Notes: generated from the sequence alone by a model not told the origin. Shown: positions 18,301 to 26,902, counted from the first letter of the stretch. The stretch is DNA of 64,000 bases from G942493375 sp942493375 (GCA_942493375.1 OW818698.1:6758001-6822000), one strand, 5' to 3'. Program-made: numbers and translations.

Positions 18301-18356
18301 TTCAAGGTGGATTAAAAGTATTGCTTCTGGCAGGAGAAACTGTTCTGATTCGTTGA
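15354..18356 (+). CDS. Large secreted GH5-like glycoside hydrolase with N-terminal accessory domains
   Basis: A 1000-residue exported protein. Residues 1-39 are a signal peptide (VALYLSQTPVFAS). Residues ~40-115 form a Rossmann/GATase-like domain (YRIAVLGSP, GGDVVLLGGRAF). Residues ~150-320 are a beta-sandwich likely to be a carbohydrate-binding module (VISFWAKRASG, WKFYSFDENSF). From ~480 onward is a clan-A barrel: YLTGVNYLGYF, NSMRIWIGDF, FDLRNEPQF with the acid/base Glu near 601, HEYGHSP, and TLGEFGYSNG with the nucleophile Glu near 789; a final beta domain follows. This resembles GH5 mannanases/glucanases, but the substrate is not certain. The start is TTG, 2 nt after the permease stop, with GGAGG upstream. 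Confidence 0.8.
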   Translation: MRFSLRSRISVRNAFSNAFLTMVFVVALYLSQTPVFASNEYRIAVLGSPIQSSSISPEIVISSLKKSGLNAKLVTVDQIVSSDFSASSWQCLIVVDSPHFPADASENIKRFVRAGGDVVLLGGRAFSDPVKYVQDKWYSRSQLVNLADSVKPEKTIQNMDSPEATAWTRYTNHPERPTSISYVKGQLGSALSVDIKGFNPWDWDIHAAPIENLIPADHNVISFWAKRASGKCPKAFVQVDEKDGSRWKISIDLTDKWKFYSFDENSFSVVDTNDRVQRPGGHLKLSDAAQFGFGLAGEAGMDAGPDCSIQIDEVATARLPVTEKIGVTLEDTINAFGNHSSDFITDGTAVRVYSGQTIINRKLSCNGKYTGPSAFAYALANKSEYVPLLSTHDKYGRRRGWAAGLLVNYDGEFKGSNWLIYGINEPGFYISKVFSSSLVQALISMRDNDLVKWGKSANDKRRASMLKRSGKTKPGFVKLSPDGKHLLDVNGKRLYLTGVNYLGYFDRICYFDKATFDPVLIESDFKRAHDFGVNSMRIWIGDFRDNPRARETILALARKYHIYLLIHLVCWSKNVEEIGEQARLFAQAYKDEPMVIGFDLRNEPQFGEIAGLRRDGAPSPLMKLQAYTKFPGSYDKEQVDNWVKTRPGWPKVSAEFKTQEELQDIYAAFSIIGKDYGRWGWPQSTKALEAYASLPDSDPWKQVFAATNETFSNWITPQVDAIKSVSKRFLVTVGYDHPMISLPTNAQLDFVSFHEYGHSPVGRRPDPRYRTLDIQALAKIWPDKPITLGEFGYSNGDPVIVTDEYASSVAEMAHYLVSLANDQDGCMKWQLNDWPIPTQREMANWVAPSGYSENEAYGMFRYDGTPTARPKPIAYGIKMLSSYVNKGYLTGSIAMFDDKSSVYAGYAFKGRNALIVGGTTYKSKTLSFNSVRPTNVMLMWDSKGLKVSATSDVEVILQPASVLKVNPKAVKIVSGKHGLAKPVQGGLKVLLLAGETVLIR

Positions 18357-18389
18357 TGTTGATTATTTCCGGATACAGGAGTATTGGTT

Positions 18390-19574
18390 ATGCCTAGATT
18401 CGTAGTATGTTTACTAATTGCTGCTTTAATAATAATTGGGGTATCTGCTGCTTATTCTGCAGAACCCATTAAGCTGGGGGACAAAGTGTACGAACGATCG
18501 CTGGTTAGTATGGGAGATATCGCACGTCTTCAGAGAGCAATAGCCAAAGCTCAAAAGGGCGGTAGATTTATAGTAGGAACTATCGGGGGCTCTATAACCC
18601 AGGGGGCTTCAGCCAGTACGCCTGACAAAAACTGGTCCAGCCTTGTTGCTAAATGGTGGAAAGACCATTTTCCAAAAGCAGATGTGAAACTGGTGAATGC
18701 TGGAATCGGCGCCACAGGATCTTTAATAGCTGCTCATAGAGAATTCAACGATCTCCTCAAATACAAGCCAGACATAGTAGTCTGCGAGTTTTCAGTTAAT
18801 GATGGAAACGAGCAATTAAGTGCCGAAAGTCTGGAAGGTGTTGTTCGTCAGACTCTTAACAGTGCAAACAAACCTCCCGTTATGCTGCTTTTCACAATGA
18901 ACAATGTCGGTGGCAACGCACAGGAGTGGCATTCCAAGGTTGGCTTCCACTACAAGCTGCCCATGCTCAGCGCACGTGATGCCCTTACCCCTGAAGTGGA
19001 ATCAGGCAAAATGAAATGGACCGATATCCTGGCTGACGTGGTTCATCCCAATGATGCAGGACATGCCTACTATGCTGGCTTTGTCACAAGAGTATTTGAT
19101 ACAGTCCGAGCTGGTTTGGAGTCTGGAGCCAAGCCGGGCAGATTGGTCAAGGTGCCCAAACCCCTGTTCAGTGATGTCTTTGAGTTTGCTCATCTGTACA
19201 ATGCTGAAAATCTTGTTCCGACTTCCAACAATGGTTGGGGATTCGGAAACGCGTGGAGCTTTGGTAAGTGTTGGACTGCAGATAAAGCTGGTGCTGAGTT
19301 GGAGTTTGATGTAGCAGGCGATACAATTAGCTTAATGTATTTCAAAATTAAACGCGATATGGGCATGGCTGAAGCACGTGTAGATGACCGCGAACCTGTT
19401 AAACTGGACGGTTGGTTCGACCAGGACTGGGGAGGCTACTCCTGCTACGCTATTCTTGGTAGAAATCTGGGACCTGGCATTCACAAAGTGCGCATAAAAG
19501 TGCTGGAAGAAAAAGCCCCAGCCAGCAACGGCCATATTTTCGAAGTACATGCCGTTATGGCAGCTGGAAAGTAA
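18390..19574 (+). CDS. Secreted SGNH/GDSL-type esterase
   Basis: A 394-residue exported SGNH hydrolase. Signal peptide to about residue 24 (IIIGVSAAYSAE). The SGNH blocks are visible: block I GTIGGSITQGA with the nucleophile Ser, block II NAGIGATGS, block III EFSVNDGN, and block V DVVHPNDAGH with the catalytic Asp-His. A ~150-residue C-terminal beta-sandwich follows (FDVAGDTISLMYFKI). Such enzymes remove acetyl or other acyl groups from polysaccharides, which fits its place after the GH5-like gene. The ATG at 18390 is preferred because AGGAG is 8 nt upstream; the TTG at 18384 would be only 2 nt away. Confidence 0.88.
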   Translation: MPRFVVCLLIAALIIIGVSAAYSAEPIKLGDKVYERSLVSMGDIARLQRAIAKAQKGGRFIVGTIGGSITQGASASTPDKNWSSLVAKWWKDHFPKADVKLVNAGIGATGSLIAAHREFNDLLKYKPDIVVCEFSVNDGNEQLSAESLEGVVRQTLNSANKPPVMLLFTMNNVGGNAQEWHSKVGFHYKLPMLSARDALTPEVESGKMKWTDILADVVHPNDAGHAYYAGFVTRVFDTVRAGLESGAKPGRLVKVPKPLFSDVFEFAHLYNAENLVPTSNNGWGFGNAWSFGKCWTADKAGAELEFDVAGDTISLMYFKIKRDMGMAEARVDDREPVKLDGWFDQDWGGYSCYAILGRNLGPGIHKVRIKVLEEKAPASNGHIFEVHAVMAAGK

Positions 19575-19611
19575 TTAATCATCTTTAGAATAAACGAAAG
19601 AGACAACTGAT

Positions 19612-20622
19612 ATGACTTCTAGAGAACGAGTTACCAGGACTTTGAAATTTGAAAATCCGGACAGAGCCCCACGAAATCTGTGGACTTTGCCTTCTGTAAA
19701 CAGATACTGTGAAGAGAATTTAAAGGCGCTGCATGAGCAGTTCCCAATGGATATTGGTGGTCCGAGGGTTAGTTATGGTGTTTCACCAAGGGTAAAAGGT
19801 CAGGCATATGAAATAGGCTCAAATGTTGATGCATGGGGCTCGGTTTGGCATGTTGCTGAATATGGGGTAATAGGGGAAGTTAAGGATTATCCGATCAGGA
19901 CCTGGGATGACCTGGACTCTTATGAATTGCCGTGGGAATTGCTGGATTGCGCAGACTTTTCGGAAGTTAATAAGAGCTGTGCTGAATCGGATACTTTCAT
20001 ACTGGCCGGCACTGAAACTAGACCTTTTGAAAGAATGCAGTTTGTCCGCGGCACGGAGAACCTGTTTCTTGACCTGGCCTACGGAGAACCAAGTGCGTAT
20101 AAGCTCAGAGATATGCTGCATGAGTTCTATGTAAGAGAGATGAGGATGTGGGCGGCAACTGATGTCGATGCCATTATGTTCATGGATGACTGGGGCACGC
20201 AAACCTCCCTGCTGATCTCCCCTGATAAATGGCGGGAGTTCTACAAGCCTCTCTACAAAGAATATTGCGATATCATCCGGGCATCCGGCAAGTTCGTGTT
20301 CTTCCATTCCGATGGATTCACAGAAGCAATTTATCCGGACTTAATTGAGATGGGCGTTAATGCATTCAACTCACAGCTTTTCTGCATGGATATAGAAGGG
20401 TTGGGGGAGAAGTATAAGGGTAAGATCACTTTCTGGGGTGAAATGGACCGCCAAAACATCCTGCCTTTCGGCAATACCAACGATGTCCGTAACGCAGTCA
20501 AAAGAGTCCGTAAGTCCCTGGACACCGGCAAAGGCGGAGTAATAGCCCAATGCGAATGGCAAGCTAAAGACCCATTCGAAAACATAATCGCATTATACGA
20601 CGAATGGACCAAACCGCTATAA
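19612..20622 (+). CDS. Uroporphyrinogen decarboxylase-like (MtaA/CmuA family) protein
   Basis: A 336-residue cytoplasmic protein of the UroD superfamily. Typical features are the N-terminal SRERVTRTLKFENPDRAPRN, the DAIMFMDDWGTQ strand and a final GGVIAQCEWQAKDPFENI. In MtaA/CmuA methyltransferases a His-x-Cys motif binds zinc; here the matching site reads FFHSDGF, so the Cys is Asp. It is therefore unlikely to be a standard cobalamin:thiol methyltransferase, and it is not HemE. It closes the saccharide operon, so a role in processing a modified sugar is possible but unproven. Its end meets the convergent diaphorase gene. Confidence 0.8.
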   Translation: MTSRERVTRTLKFENPDRAPRNLWTLPSVNRYCEENLKALHEQFPMDIGGPRVSYGVSPRVKGQAYEIGSNVDAWGSVWHVAEYGVIGEVKDYPIRTWDDLDSYELPWELLDCADFSEVNKSCAESDTFILAGTETRPFERMQFVRGTENLFLDLAYGEPSAYKLRDMLHEFYVREMRMWAATDVDAIMFMDDWGTQTSLLISPDKWREFYKPLYKEYCDIIRASGKFVFFHSDGFTEAIYPDLIEMGVNAFNSQLFCMDIEGLGEKYKGKITFWGEMDRQNILPFGNTNDVRNAVKRVRKSLDTGKGGVIAQCEWQAKDPFENIIALYDEWTKPL

Positions 20623-20629
20623 TATATTT

Positions 20630-20663
20630 CGAGATGGCCTCGGGTTATCCTGAGGTTATCTCG
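20630..20663. terminator. Hairpin between convergent operons
   Basis: CGAGAT (20630-20635) pairs with ATCTCG (20658-20663), with an inner CCTC/GAGG pairing. It overlaps the last codons of the diaphorase gene and probably ends transcription of the saccharide operon and perhaps of the opposing directon. There is no U-tract. Confidence 0.4.
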
Positions 20664-23020
20664 ACTGCATCTACCGGACAGACATGTTTGCACGTGCCGC
20701 ATCTGATGCACTTGTCGTCGTCAACAGCGTGCTTTTCATATGGAGTGAATGCAATCGCCCCAACCGGGCATTTCTGAGCGCACTTGGTGCAGCCTATACA
20801 GCGGTCGTTGATTGAGAAGGAAATAAGAGCTCTGCAGTGTCCAGCCGGGCAGATTCCTTTTGTATGGGCTTCGTATTCGTGCCTGAAGTGTCGGAGGGTA
20901 GACAGAATCGGATTCGGTGCAGTCTGCCCTAGTCCGCATAAGCTTCCCTTTTTTACTTCCAGAGCCAGTTCCTCAAGTTTTACTATATCAGCCATCGTGC
21001 CTTTACCGATACACAACTTTTCAAGGATATCCAGCATCCTTCGCGTGCCTACTCTGCAGAATGTGCATTTACCGCAAGACTCCCGCTGTGTGAACTCCAG
21101 GAAGTATCTTGATATCTCTACCATACAATCGGTTTCATCTATCACTACAAGCCCGCCAGAGCCCATTATAGCTCCAACAGAGATCAAAGCTTCATAGTCA
21201 ACCGCAGTGTCAGCCAGGCTCTCTGGTATACACCCACCGGATGGTCCACCTATCTGGACTGCTTTCAGTTTTTTACCGTCCGCAACTCCGCCGCCGATTT
21301 CCTCGACAATCTCCCGGATGCTGGTACCCATGGGCACTTCAATCAGTCCACCGCGAACAATTTTTCCCGCTAGACTGAATACTTTGGTTCCTTTGCTTGT
21401 GGAGGTTCCGATAGATGAGAACGCCTTTGCCCCGTTACGCATGATCCAGGGCAACATTGCGAATGTCTCCACGTTGTTTACCAGGGTAGGGTGTCCCCAG
21501 AGGCCTTCTTGAGCAGGGTAGGGTGGACGAAGTGCTGGAGTTCCCCGTTTACCTTCGATAGAAGCAATGAGAGCAGTCTCTTCTCCACAAACGAATGCTC
21601 CAGCACCTTCCATTATCGATAATTCAAGTGAATGTCCGCTGCCAAGGATATTATTACCTAACAATCCTTTGGCCTTGAACAATTCGATCGCTTCAGATAC
21701 ACGTTTGACTGCCAATGGGTACTCGGCACGGATATATAATACCCCTTTAGTCGCACCAACAGCATATGAAGCAATAACTATTCCTTCAAGTACCCTGAAT
21801 GGATATGATTCCAGAATCATACGATCCATGAATGCCCCGGGGTCACCTTCATCCCCGTTACAGACCAGATACTTTAGGTCTGCCACAGCATTCTTTACCA
21901 GTGTCCACTTGCTTCCGGTAGGAAATCCAGCACCGCCCCTGCCACGTAATCCTGAAGCGTTGACCGTGCGGATTATTTCATCCGGATTAGATTTACTAAG
22001 ACAATTCCGCAGTGCCTGCAGACCTCCGCGGGTTTCATATTCAGGTAGATCGACTGGATCTATCTCTCCACAGTACTCAGTCGCAATCCTCTGCTGTTTG
22101 CCAAGAAATGCGCATACTGGAGTATCTCTGACATCCAGCGAATATCTGCTGACATTCTCCCAGACTTCATCGGTAAGCAAACCGTCAATAGTATCAGAGA
22201 TTGCATGTTTAATCTTGCGAAATATCCCTTTGGGTTTGAGGTGTTGCCTGACGATTCGTCCAGCGTCCTCCGGATTGACCTTGGCATACATCTCAGAGCC
22301 TTTGTCAGTCACAATCTCCAGCAATGGAGTCTGATGACACATTCCTACGCATCCAACCGGCCTTATTGTGATCGCGTTTCCCGATTCCTGAGATGCTTTC
22401 TCCACTGCTGCCTTAACTTCAGCACTTCCACCAGCTTTACAGCACGACCCCATACCGATTCGGATTTCAAAAAGATCATCGGGAGCTTTATCTAGAGGAG
22501 CATATCTATCAGGCACATGTCCGCGTTTTTCCAGTATTAAAAAGTCTTGAAGTGATCTGGAAACATCGTCTGGAGATAAATGACCGTAGGTTATTCCGTC
22601 CACCTGCATCACCGGAGCCAAAGTGCAACAGCCCAGACATGCAACTCTCTGAAGAGTGAATACTCCATCCGGGTCCGTATCGTCGCCATCATAAATCTTC
22701 AAATACCGCTCAAGCGCCTGGTGTACAAGTTCTGAACCCTTAACGTGACAAGCTGTGCCATGGCAGATACTGACCAGATGGCGTCCGACCGGTTTATGTC
22801 TGAACTGAGAATAGAAAGTAGATACACTAGTAATCGATGCCGGAGTGATGTCTGTAAGCTCGCAGACTCTGCGTAAAGCCTCGTCGGGAAGATATCGATA
22901 GTATTCCTGGATATGCTGGAGTATCGGGATCAAAGATGACTGTGCTGTTCCTTGCTTTGATACGATTTTATCTACAACAGTGAGATCAATTGCAGCGTTT
23001 TCAATAGTATTCAAGCTCAC
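20645..23020 (-). CDS. Single-chain NuoE-NuoF-type NADH diaphorase (HydC-HydB-like fusion)
   Basis: A 791-residue cytoplasmic Fe-S flavoprotein. Domains in order: NuoE-like [2Fe-2S] domain (CHGTAC, then CLGCC; ~1-160); a second thioredoxin-like [2Fe-2S] domain (GMGSCCKAGG, GCVGMC; ~175-265); NuoF with the FMN/NADH site (GRGGAGFPTGSKW, ~355; CGEETALIASIEG) and the 4Fe-4S motif CGKCTFC; and a C-terminal 2x[4Fe-4S] ferredoxin (CIGCTKCAQKCP, CIRCGTCKHVCP). In [FeFe]-hydrogenases and related bifurcating enzymes these parts are two subunits (HydC, HydB). No hydA or other catalytic partner lies in the window. GTG start, 4-nt overlap with the upstream propeller gene, last gene of the directon. Confidence 0.9.
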   Translation of the reverse strand: MSLNTIENAAIDLTVVDKIVSKQGTAQSSLIPILQHIQEYYRYLPDEALRRVCELTDITPASITSVSTFYSQFRHKPVGRHLVSICHGTACHVKGSELVHQALERYLKIYDGDDTDPDGVFTLQRVACLGCCTLAPVMQVDGITYGHLSPDDVSRSLQDFLILEKRGHVPDRYAPLDKAPDDLFEIRIGMGSCCKAGGSAEVKAAVEKASQESGNAITIRPVGCVGMCHQTPLLEIVTDKGSEMYAKVNPEDAGRIVRQHLKPKGIFRKIKHAISDTIDGLLTDEVWENVSRYSLDVRDTPVCAFLGKQQRIATEYCGEIDPVDLPEYETRGGLQALRNCLSKSNPDEIIRTVNASGLRGRGGAGFPTGSKWTLVKNAVADLKYLVCNGDEGDPGAFMDRMILESYPFRVLEGIVIASYAVGATKGVLYIRAEYPLAVKRVSEAIELFKAKGLLGNNILGSGHSLELSIMEGAGAFVCGEETALIASIEGKRGTPALRPPYPAQEGLWGHPTLVNNVETFAMLPWIMRNGAKAFSSIGTSTSKGTKVFSLAGKIVRGGLIEVPMGTSIREIVEEIGGGVADGKKLKAVQIGGPSGGCIPESLADTAVDYEALISVGAIMGSGGLVVIDETDCMVEISRYFLEFTQRESCGKCTFCRVGTRRMLDILEKLCIGKGTMADIVKLEELALEVKKGSLCGLGQTAPNPILSTLRHFRHEYEAHTKGICPAGHCRALISFSINDRCIGCTKCAQKCPVGAIAFTPYEKHAVDDDKCIRCGTCKHVCPVDAVEITSG

Positions 23021-25038
23021 TGTTTTACCCCGATGCAGAATAGTGTCTTCGAACCCCTTATATATATGCGTCCTTTGGCAAAAGCCGGAGTAGCCAGGGT
23101 CTTATCTGGCACAGAACCCTTGGATTCTTCCGTAAACACAGATGTAGCCGAAATAATATGCATGGTCCCCTGACTATCCAAAAGGTAGACCTGGTTCCCA
23201 ATCATAATAGGTGAAGCGTTGACTGTCACATCGAATGGATGCTCGTAGTGCTTTTTGCCATTGGTTGCATCGATACATGTGAGGATTCCATCAGTAGTCA
23301 CCATATACAATAGTCCTTTGGACGCAACAGGACTGGAGATATCCGGCAGGTTCTCAGATGTGCGCCAGAGTACGTTAGTCTTAGTAACATCCCCGGTTCC
23401 ACCCGTTTTAATTGCTGAGGTATAAGAACCCATATTGGTCACATACACAACTCCATCAGCAAAAGCCGGAGAAGGAGCGTCATCACCCGACATTACATCG
23501 GCCTTCCAGAGTTCCAGACCTGTAAGTGGAGCATAGGCAGACATCCAGGGGCTGGCAATAGTGACAATGATATCAGATGTCCCATCATTAATAACCGCTG
23601 GAGTCGTCCAGGAATTTGGAACAGCTCTGAGAGTTCTCCAGACAATCCCGCCATCTTTAGCTTGCAACCCATATATGGCTGATTTACCGGAGTCAGCAGA
23701 GTTCCCCTGGTCAAACTGGACTATGAGAATGCTCTTATACATTGCAAGACTAGAGGCGTGTCCATACATATTCTCAGGAAGTCCGAAAGATCGTTTCCAG
23801 AGCTGATTGCCTTCGTAGTCATAACAGAACAGATCCCCGTTTGGGAATGCAGCGAAAACTCTCTTACCATCAGTAACACAAGTTGCGGGAGCATACCCGG
23901 TATCTTCCATGATCTGCGGTTTCTTCATAGCTGGGTCAATGAAATCAAGCTGTTTTGTCCATAGAATCTTCCCGTCTTCACCGTTGAAGCAATAAAGCTC
24001 TCTCTTATCAACGCTGGCACCTGTCAAGAAGACTTTATCTCCCCACACAACAGGTGAGTTCCAACCCGGCAAGGGAATATCGGTCTTCCACAAGAGATTT
24101 TCGGCAGCTGCGCCGTTCCATTTAGCAGGATAATCTGATGCTGTTATAACTCCAATACCGCCAGGTCCGCGGAGCATCGGCCAGTTAATCGCTATATCAT
24201 CTGGTGCAGGGCTGTAATCCGATTCATCATATGGTACCGTTACAACCGGTGGCAGCGCAGGTGCCTTAGGCTCAGGCTGCACAGTCGTTTCTACGGGCTT
24301 ACTTGTAGATGCATTCTTTACAGGTATCTTGTCTGCCTTGACCACAATTCCAGCTATTCCTGGAAATGCAGGTAGAACCGGGGTTGGTGGAGTAATTCCT
24401 GTTGGTTGTGTTTGCGCAGCTGTTGTAGAGTCAGGAGTTCTGTTTGCATCCTGTGTAGATGAAGACGATGCAATAATGGCTGTTTCGCTTGTGCGGGGTT
24501 TTTCCCGTGCAATGACTTTACTATATTCTGCTGACAAGTCACGGGGCCTGTTAAGAGCTTGCGCAGAGAGAAACGATATCACAATCACCGCAACTACAGC
24601 GGAACCAATAGTGGCCATGTTATTGAATCTCGTAGTATCTGCAGGCTCCTGTGAAATCCCCGAGGTATTCTTTTTCATAGCAAAAACTGATGAAGCTGTC
24701 AGAACGACCAAGACACATGCAAACCCTAGAACATAATTTCCGCGGTCAGCAAATGCCAGTCTGCGGAAATATTCTGCTCGTAAGGTGCTGTCAGTCCGTC
24801 GTATCTGCTCCTTAATCGCCATATTCTTAGGTGATTTTGCCAGGCGCTGAACGAGTTGAACAATCTGCTTGTTTGCTTGAGGATCAGCAGAAGACAGCTT
24901 AACGTGGTTATATATAAATAATGAAAGCACAATGGCAAGAAAGGTGCATGATATAATGCAGGCATAATATGTCGATCGGCGCAGCGATCCAGGAACATTG
25001 TTTTGAGTATTAGTATTGTTACGCATGGTTGTACTCAT
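23017..25038 (-). CDS. Membrane-anchored PQQ-like beta-propeller protein (673 aa)
   Basis: Two or three N-terminal hydrophobic segments (~27-47, ~97-120 and ~143-163), a Pro/Thr/Ala-rich linker (~185-270), then an eight-bladed-type propeller from ~285: INWPMLRGPGGIG, LLWKTDIPLPGWNSPVVWG, LYCFNGEDGKILWTK, and repeated W-ending blades. This fold is shared by BamB and PQQ dehydrogenases; nothing visible shows that PQQ is bound, and no PQQ-synthesis genes are nearby. Topology suggests the propeller is outside the cytoplasm. It overlaps its neighbours by 4 nt on both sides (polyferredoxin upstream, diaphorase downstream), so it is probably a subunit or partner of the same redox assembly. Confidence 0.82.
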   Translation of the reverse strand: MSTTMRNNTNTQNNVPGSLRRSTYYACIISCTFLAIVLSLFIYNHVKLSSADPQANKQIVQLVQRLAKSPKNMAIKEQIRRTDSTLRAEYFRRLAFADRGNYVLGFACVLVVLTASSVFAMKKNTSGISQEPADTTRFNNMATIGSAVVAVIVISFLSAQALNRPRDLSAEYSKVIAREKPRTSETAIIASSSSTQDANRTPDSTTAAQTQPTGITPPTPVLPAFPGIAGIVVKADKIPVKNASTSKPVETTVQPEPKAPALPPVVTVPYDESDYSPAPDDIAINWPMLRGPGGIGVITASDYPAKWNGAAAENLLWKTDIPLPGWNSPVVWGDKVFLTGASVDKRELYCFNGEDGKILWTKQLDFIDPAMKKPQIMEDTGYAPATCVTDGKRVFAAFPNGDLFCYDYEGNQLWKRSFGLPENMYGHASSLAMYKSILIVQFDQGNSADSGKSAIYGLQAKDGGIVWRTLRAVPNSWTTPAVINDGTSDIIVTIASPWMSAYAPLTGLELWKADVMSGDDAPSPAFADGVVYVTNMGSYTSAIKTGGTGDVTKTNVLWRTSENLPDISSPVASKGLLYMVTTDGILTCIDATNGKKHYEHPFDVTVNASPIMIGNQVYLLDSQGTMHIISATSVFTEESKGSVPDKTLATPAFAKGRIYIRGSKTLFCIGVKQ

Positions 25039-26336
25039 GAATATTCCTCCAATATACGTATAGCTTCAGGGTCTCCATGCTTTGCAAGTTCGACAGGACA
25101 TGACGAATAACACCTGCCACATGCAACACATCCACCGGAGTCAGCTTCATAATCTTCTCTGTGTCTTCGGACATTGAGTGATATAAGTCTTATACCGAAA
25201 ACCAGTCCTAAAAACACTCCCAGGAGAGGTGTTCCAGTTGCAAAGTCTGCTTCGATTGATCTGGCAGCTTTGTAGACATCTGATTTAGGCCTGTTCTGCA
25301 GTCTTACTGCATCCGATTCTTCATTGGTTGTGGTGCCTTTGATGTGTGCTTCATTATACAATTGATGCGCTAACCTTACTTCAGGATGTAAAACAGCCAA
25401 TGAAGGTGCAGCATATTTCCCGGCGAAGTAACCCGAAACCATTAACACGGGTAAAACTGTGAGTAGTAGCAGGAGTCTGCGCCTGCCTTCAGTTGTCCCC
25501 ACTTTGGTCCTGTCCTGCGTTGCATATCGTATCTCACCATAAGGACAGGCATTTTCGCAGAGTCTGCACTTAATGCACTTGTCCGGTGTAACAGTAATCC
25601 TCCAGCGTGAAAATGGAGATAATAATCGCAGCAATGCACCATAAGGGCAGAAGAACCTGCAATATGGTCTGCCTATAAACAATCCAATTACTAAAAACAC
25701 AGAACCAGTTATAATCATCTCCACCGGTCCACCGAATCTGAAGAACGGGACAAATGGGTCATATTTACAGATAATAAAACTACATCCGGTAGCAGCAAAC
25801 AGAACCGCAAACCCTAGATAGATCCAAGGAATTCCTCCAAGGACATGGGACAACCACTGGGGAACTTTGAGTGGCTTTACCAGCACAAGCTCTTGAATTG
25901 CACCAAGCGGACATACGCTGGAACAGAAGACTCTGCCGGCAAATAACGCAAAGATCAGGGGCAATAGGAAGAACATCCCAACAGCCACCGGCATCGCATA
26001 TCCACTGCCAAATATCGAAAGCGCTGCATTTTGAATGGAGCCAATAGGACAGATGCAGCCGTGTCTATAGAATCCAAAATACAGGAGAGATGTTATGGAT
26101 AGAATAACAAGACCGCGCCTGCTTCTCCGAAAAATGGCAAAATACGTCGCCAGTGTCAATGTGAGAACCAGCATCCCGATATCCAGAAATGTAAACCACT
26201 CCGCTCTGGGAGCAGGAGTTACAAGCACAGGCATTTTATAGCCCGGACTGAAATCCGGAGGTGGGAATCTTTCTACTGCCCAGGACTGTATGCTTAGAAA
26301 AATCAATATAATGGAAGTGGACAAGGATTTTTTCAT
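25035..26336 (-). CDS. NosR/NapH-like membrane polyferredoxin
   Basis: A 433-residue inner-membrane protein with an N-terminal signal-like segment and about six further hydrophobic segments. It carries the NapH/NosR/CcoG-type CxxxCP motifs (CSSVCPLGAI, CRFFCPYGAL), one complete [4Fe-4S] motif CIKCRLCENACPYG and another at the C-terminus, CVACGRCYSSCPVE. An additional early YRHGCICPIGS also has paired Cys. The family passes electrons across or along the membrane to periplasmic acceptors. It overlaps the Tat ferredoxin gene by 4 nt (ATGA) and the propeller gene by 4 nt, so the three are surely co-translated. Confidence 0.85.
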   Translation of the reverse strand: MKKSLSTSIILIFLSIQSWAVERFPPPDFSPGYKMPVLVTPAPRAEWFTFLDIGMLVLTLTLATYFAIFRRSRRGLVILSITSLLYFGFYRHGCICPIGSIQNAALSIFGSGYAMPVAVGMFFLLPLIFALFAGRVFCSSVCPLGAIQELVLVKPLKVPQWLSHVLGGIPWIYLGFAVLFAATGCSFIICKYDPFVPFFRFGGPVEMIITGSVFLVIGLFIGRPYCRFFCPYGALLRLLSPFSRWRITVTPDKCIKCRLCENACPYGEIRYATQDRTKVGTTEGRRRLLLLLTVLPVLMVSGYFAGKYAAPSLAVLHPEVRLAHQLYNEAHIKGTTTNEESDAVRLQNRPKSDVYKAARSIEADFATGTPLLGVFLGLVFGIRLISLNVRRHREDYEADSGGCVACGRCYSSCPVELAKHGDPEAIRILEEYS

Positions 26337-26902
26337 TTAGGTTCCTGTCCATCCTTGAGTATATATGGGTGCGAAGCGGGGACTCTGGATATTGCATGCG
26401 ATGGGCAAGCAGAGGCAATTGAACACTGGTTGCAGTTCAGGCAGATGTTATGTCGTATCTGTAAAAATAGCGATCCGTTACCAAAAGCCGTGCATCCTTT
26501 GACACAGACTGCACAGCCAACGCACAGGCTTTCGTCAATCGTATATTCAAAATAGGGGTCTTCAACAAAATTGCGTCTGATAGCGTCTGTTGGACATTGC
26601 TGGTTTTCTGCGGCTTCTGTCAATTCGTTGGGATCTGGTCTGAAGAAACCTGTACATAGTTTACAATAACCACACATTCTATGAGCGTGAACGGCTCTTA
26701 CTGCAGATGGTGTCAGGACACATTCAGTAGAGCACTTACCACATTGGGTACACTTATAAGGATCTATCTGCCAGACTTCAGACTTTTTACTATCGCCTGC
26801 AGATGCTCCTAAAGCTCCCCCCAATGCCAGTACACTTCCATACCAAAGCCCTTGCTTCAGCAATTCGCGTCTGGTCATCTTTGTTTTATTATCTTCAGAC
26901 AT
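26333..26902 (-). CDS. Tat-exported 4Fe-4S ferredoxin (NapG-like)
   Basis: A 189-residue protein with a twin-arginine signal (TRRELLKQGLWYGSVLALGG) and several cysteine clusters: CTQCGKCSTEC, CGYCKLC, CVGCAVCVKGC and CLNCNQCSIASACP. This would allow about three or four [4Fe-4S] clusters. It is like NapG, which works with NapH on the outer face of the membrane, and here the NapH/NosR-like gene overlaps it by 4 nt. Likely role: folded and loaded with clusters in the cytoplasm, exported, then passing electrons between the membrane polyferredoxin and a periplasmic partner. Confidence 0.85.
   Translation of the reverse strand: MSEDNKTKMTRRELLKQGLWYGSVLALGGALGASAGDSKKSEVWQIDPYKCTQCGKCSTECVLTPSAVRAVHAHRMCGYCKLCTGFFRPDPNELTEAAENQQCPTDAIRRNFVEDPYFEYTIDESLCVGCAVCVKGCTAFGNGSLFLQIRHNICLNCNQCSIASACPSHAISRVPASHPYILKDGQEPK

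Noticed and set aside
21567..22334. Plus-strand open frame (255 codons) opposite the diaphorase gene
   Set aside because: Antisense to conserved NuoF motifs, Ser/Pro-rich, no recognisable domain, no ribosome site.
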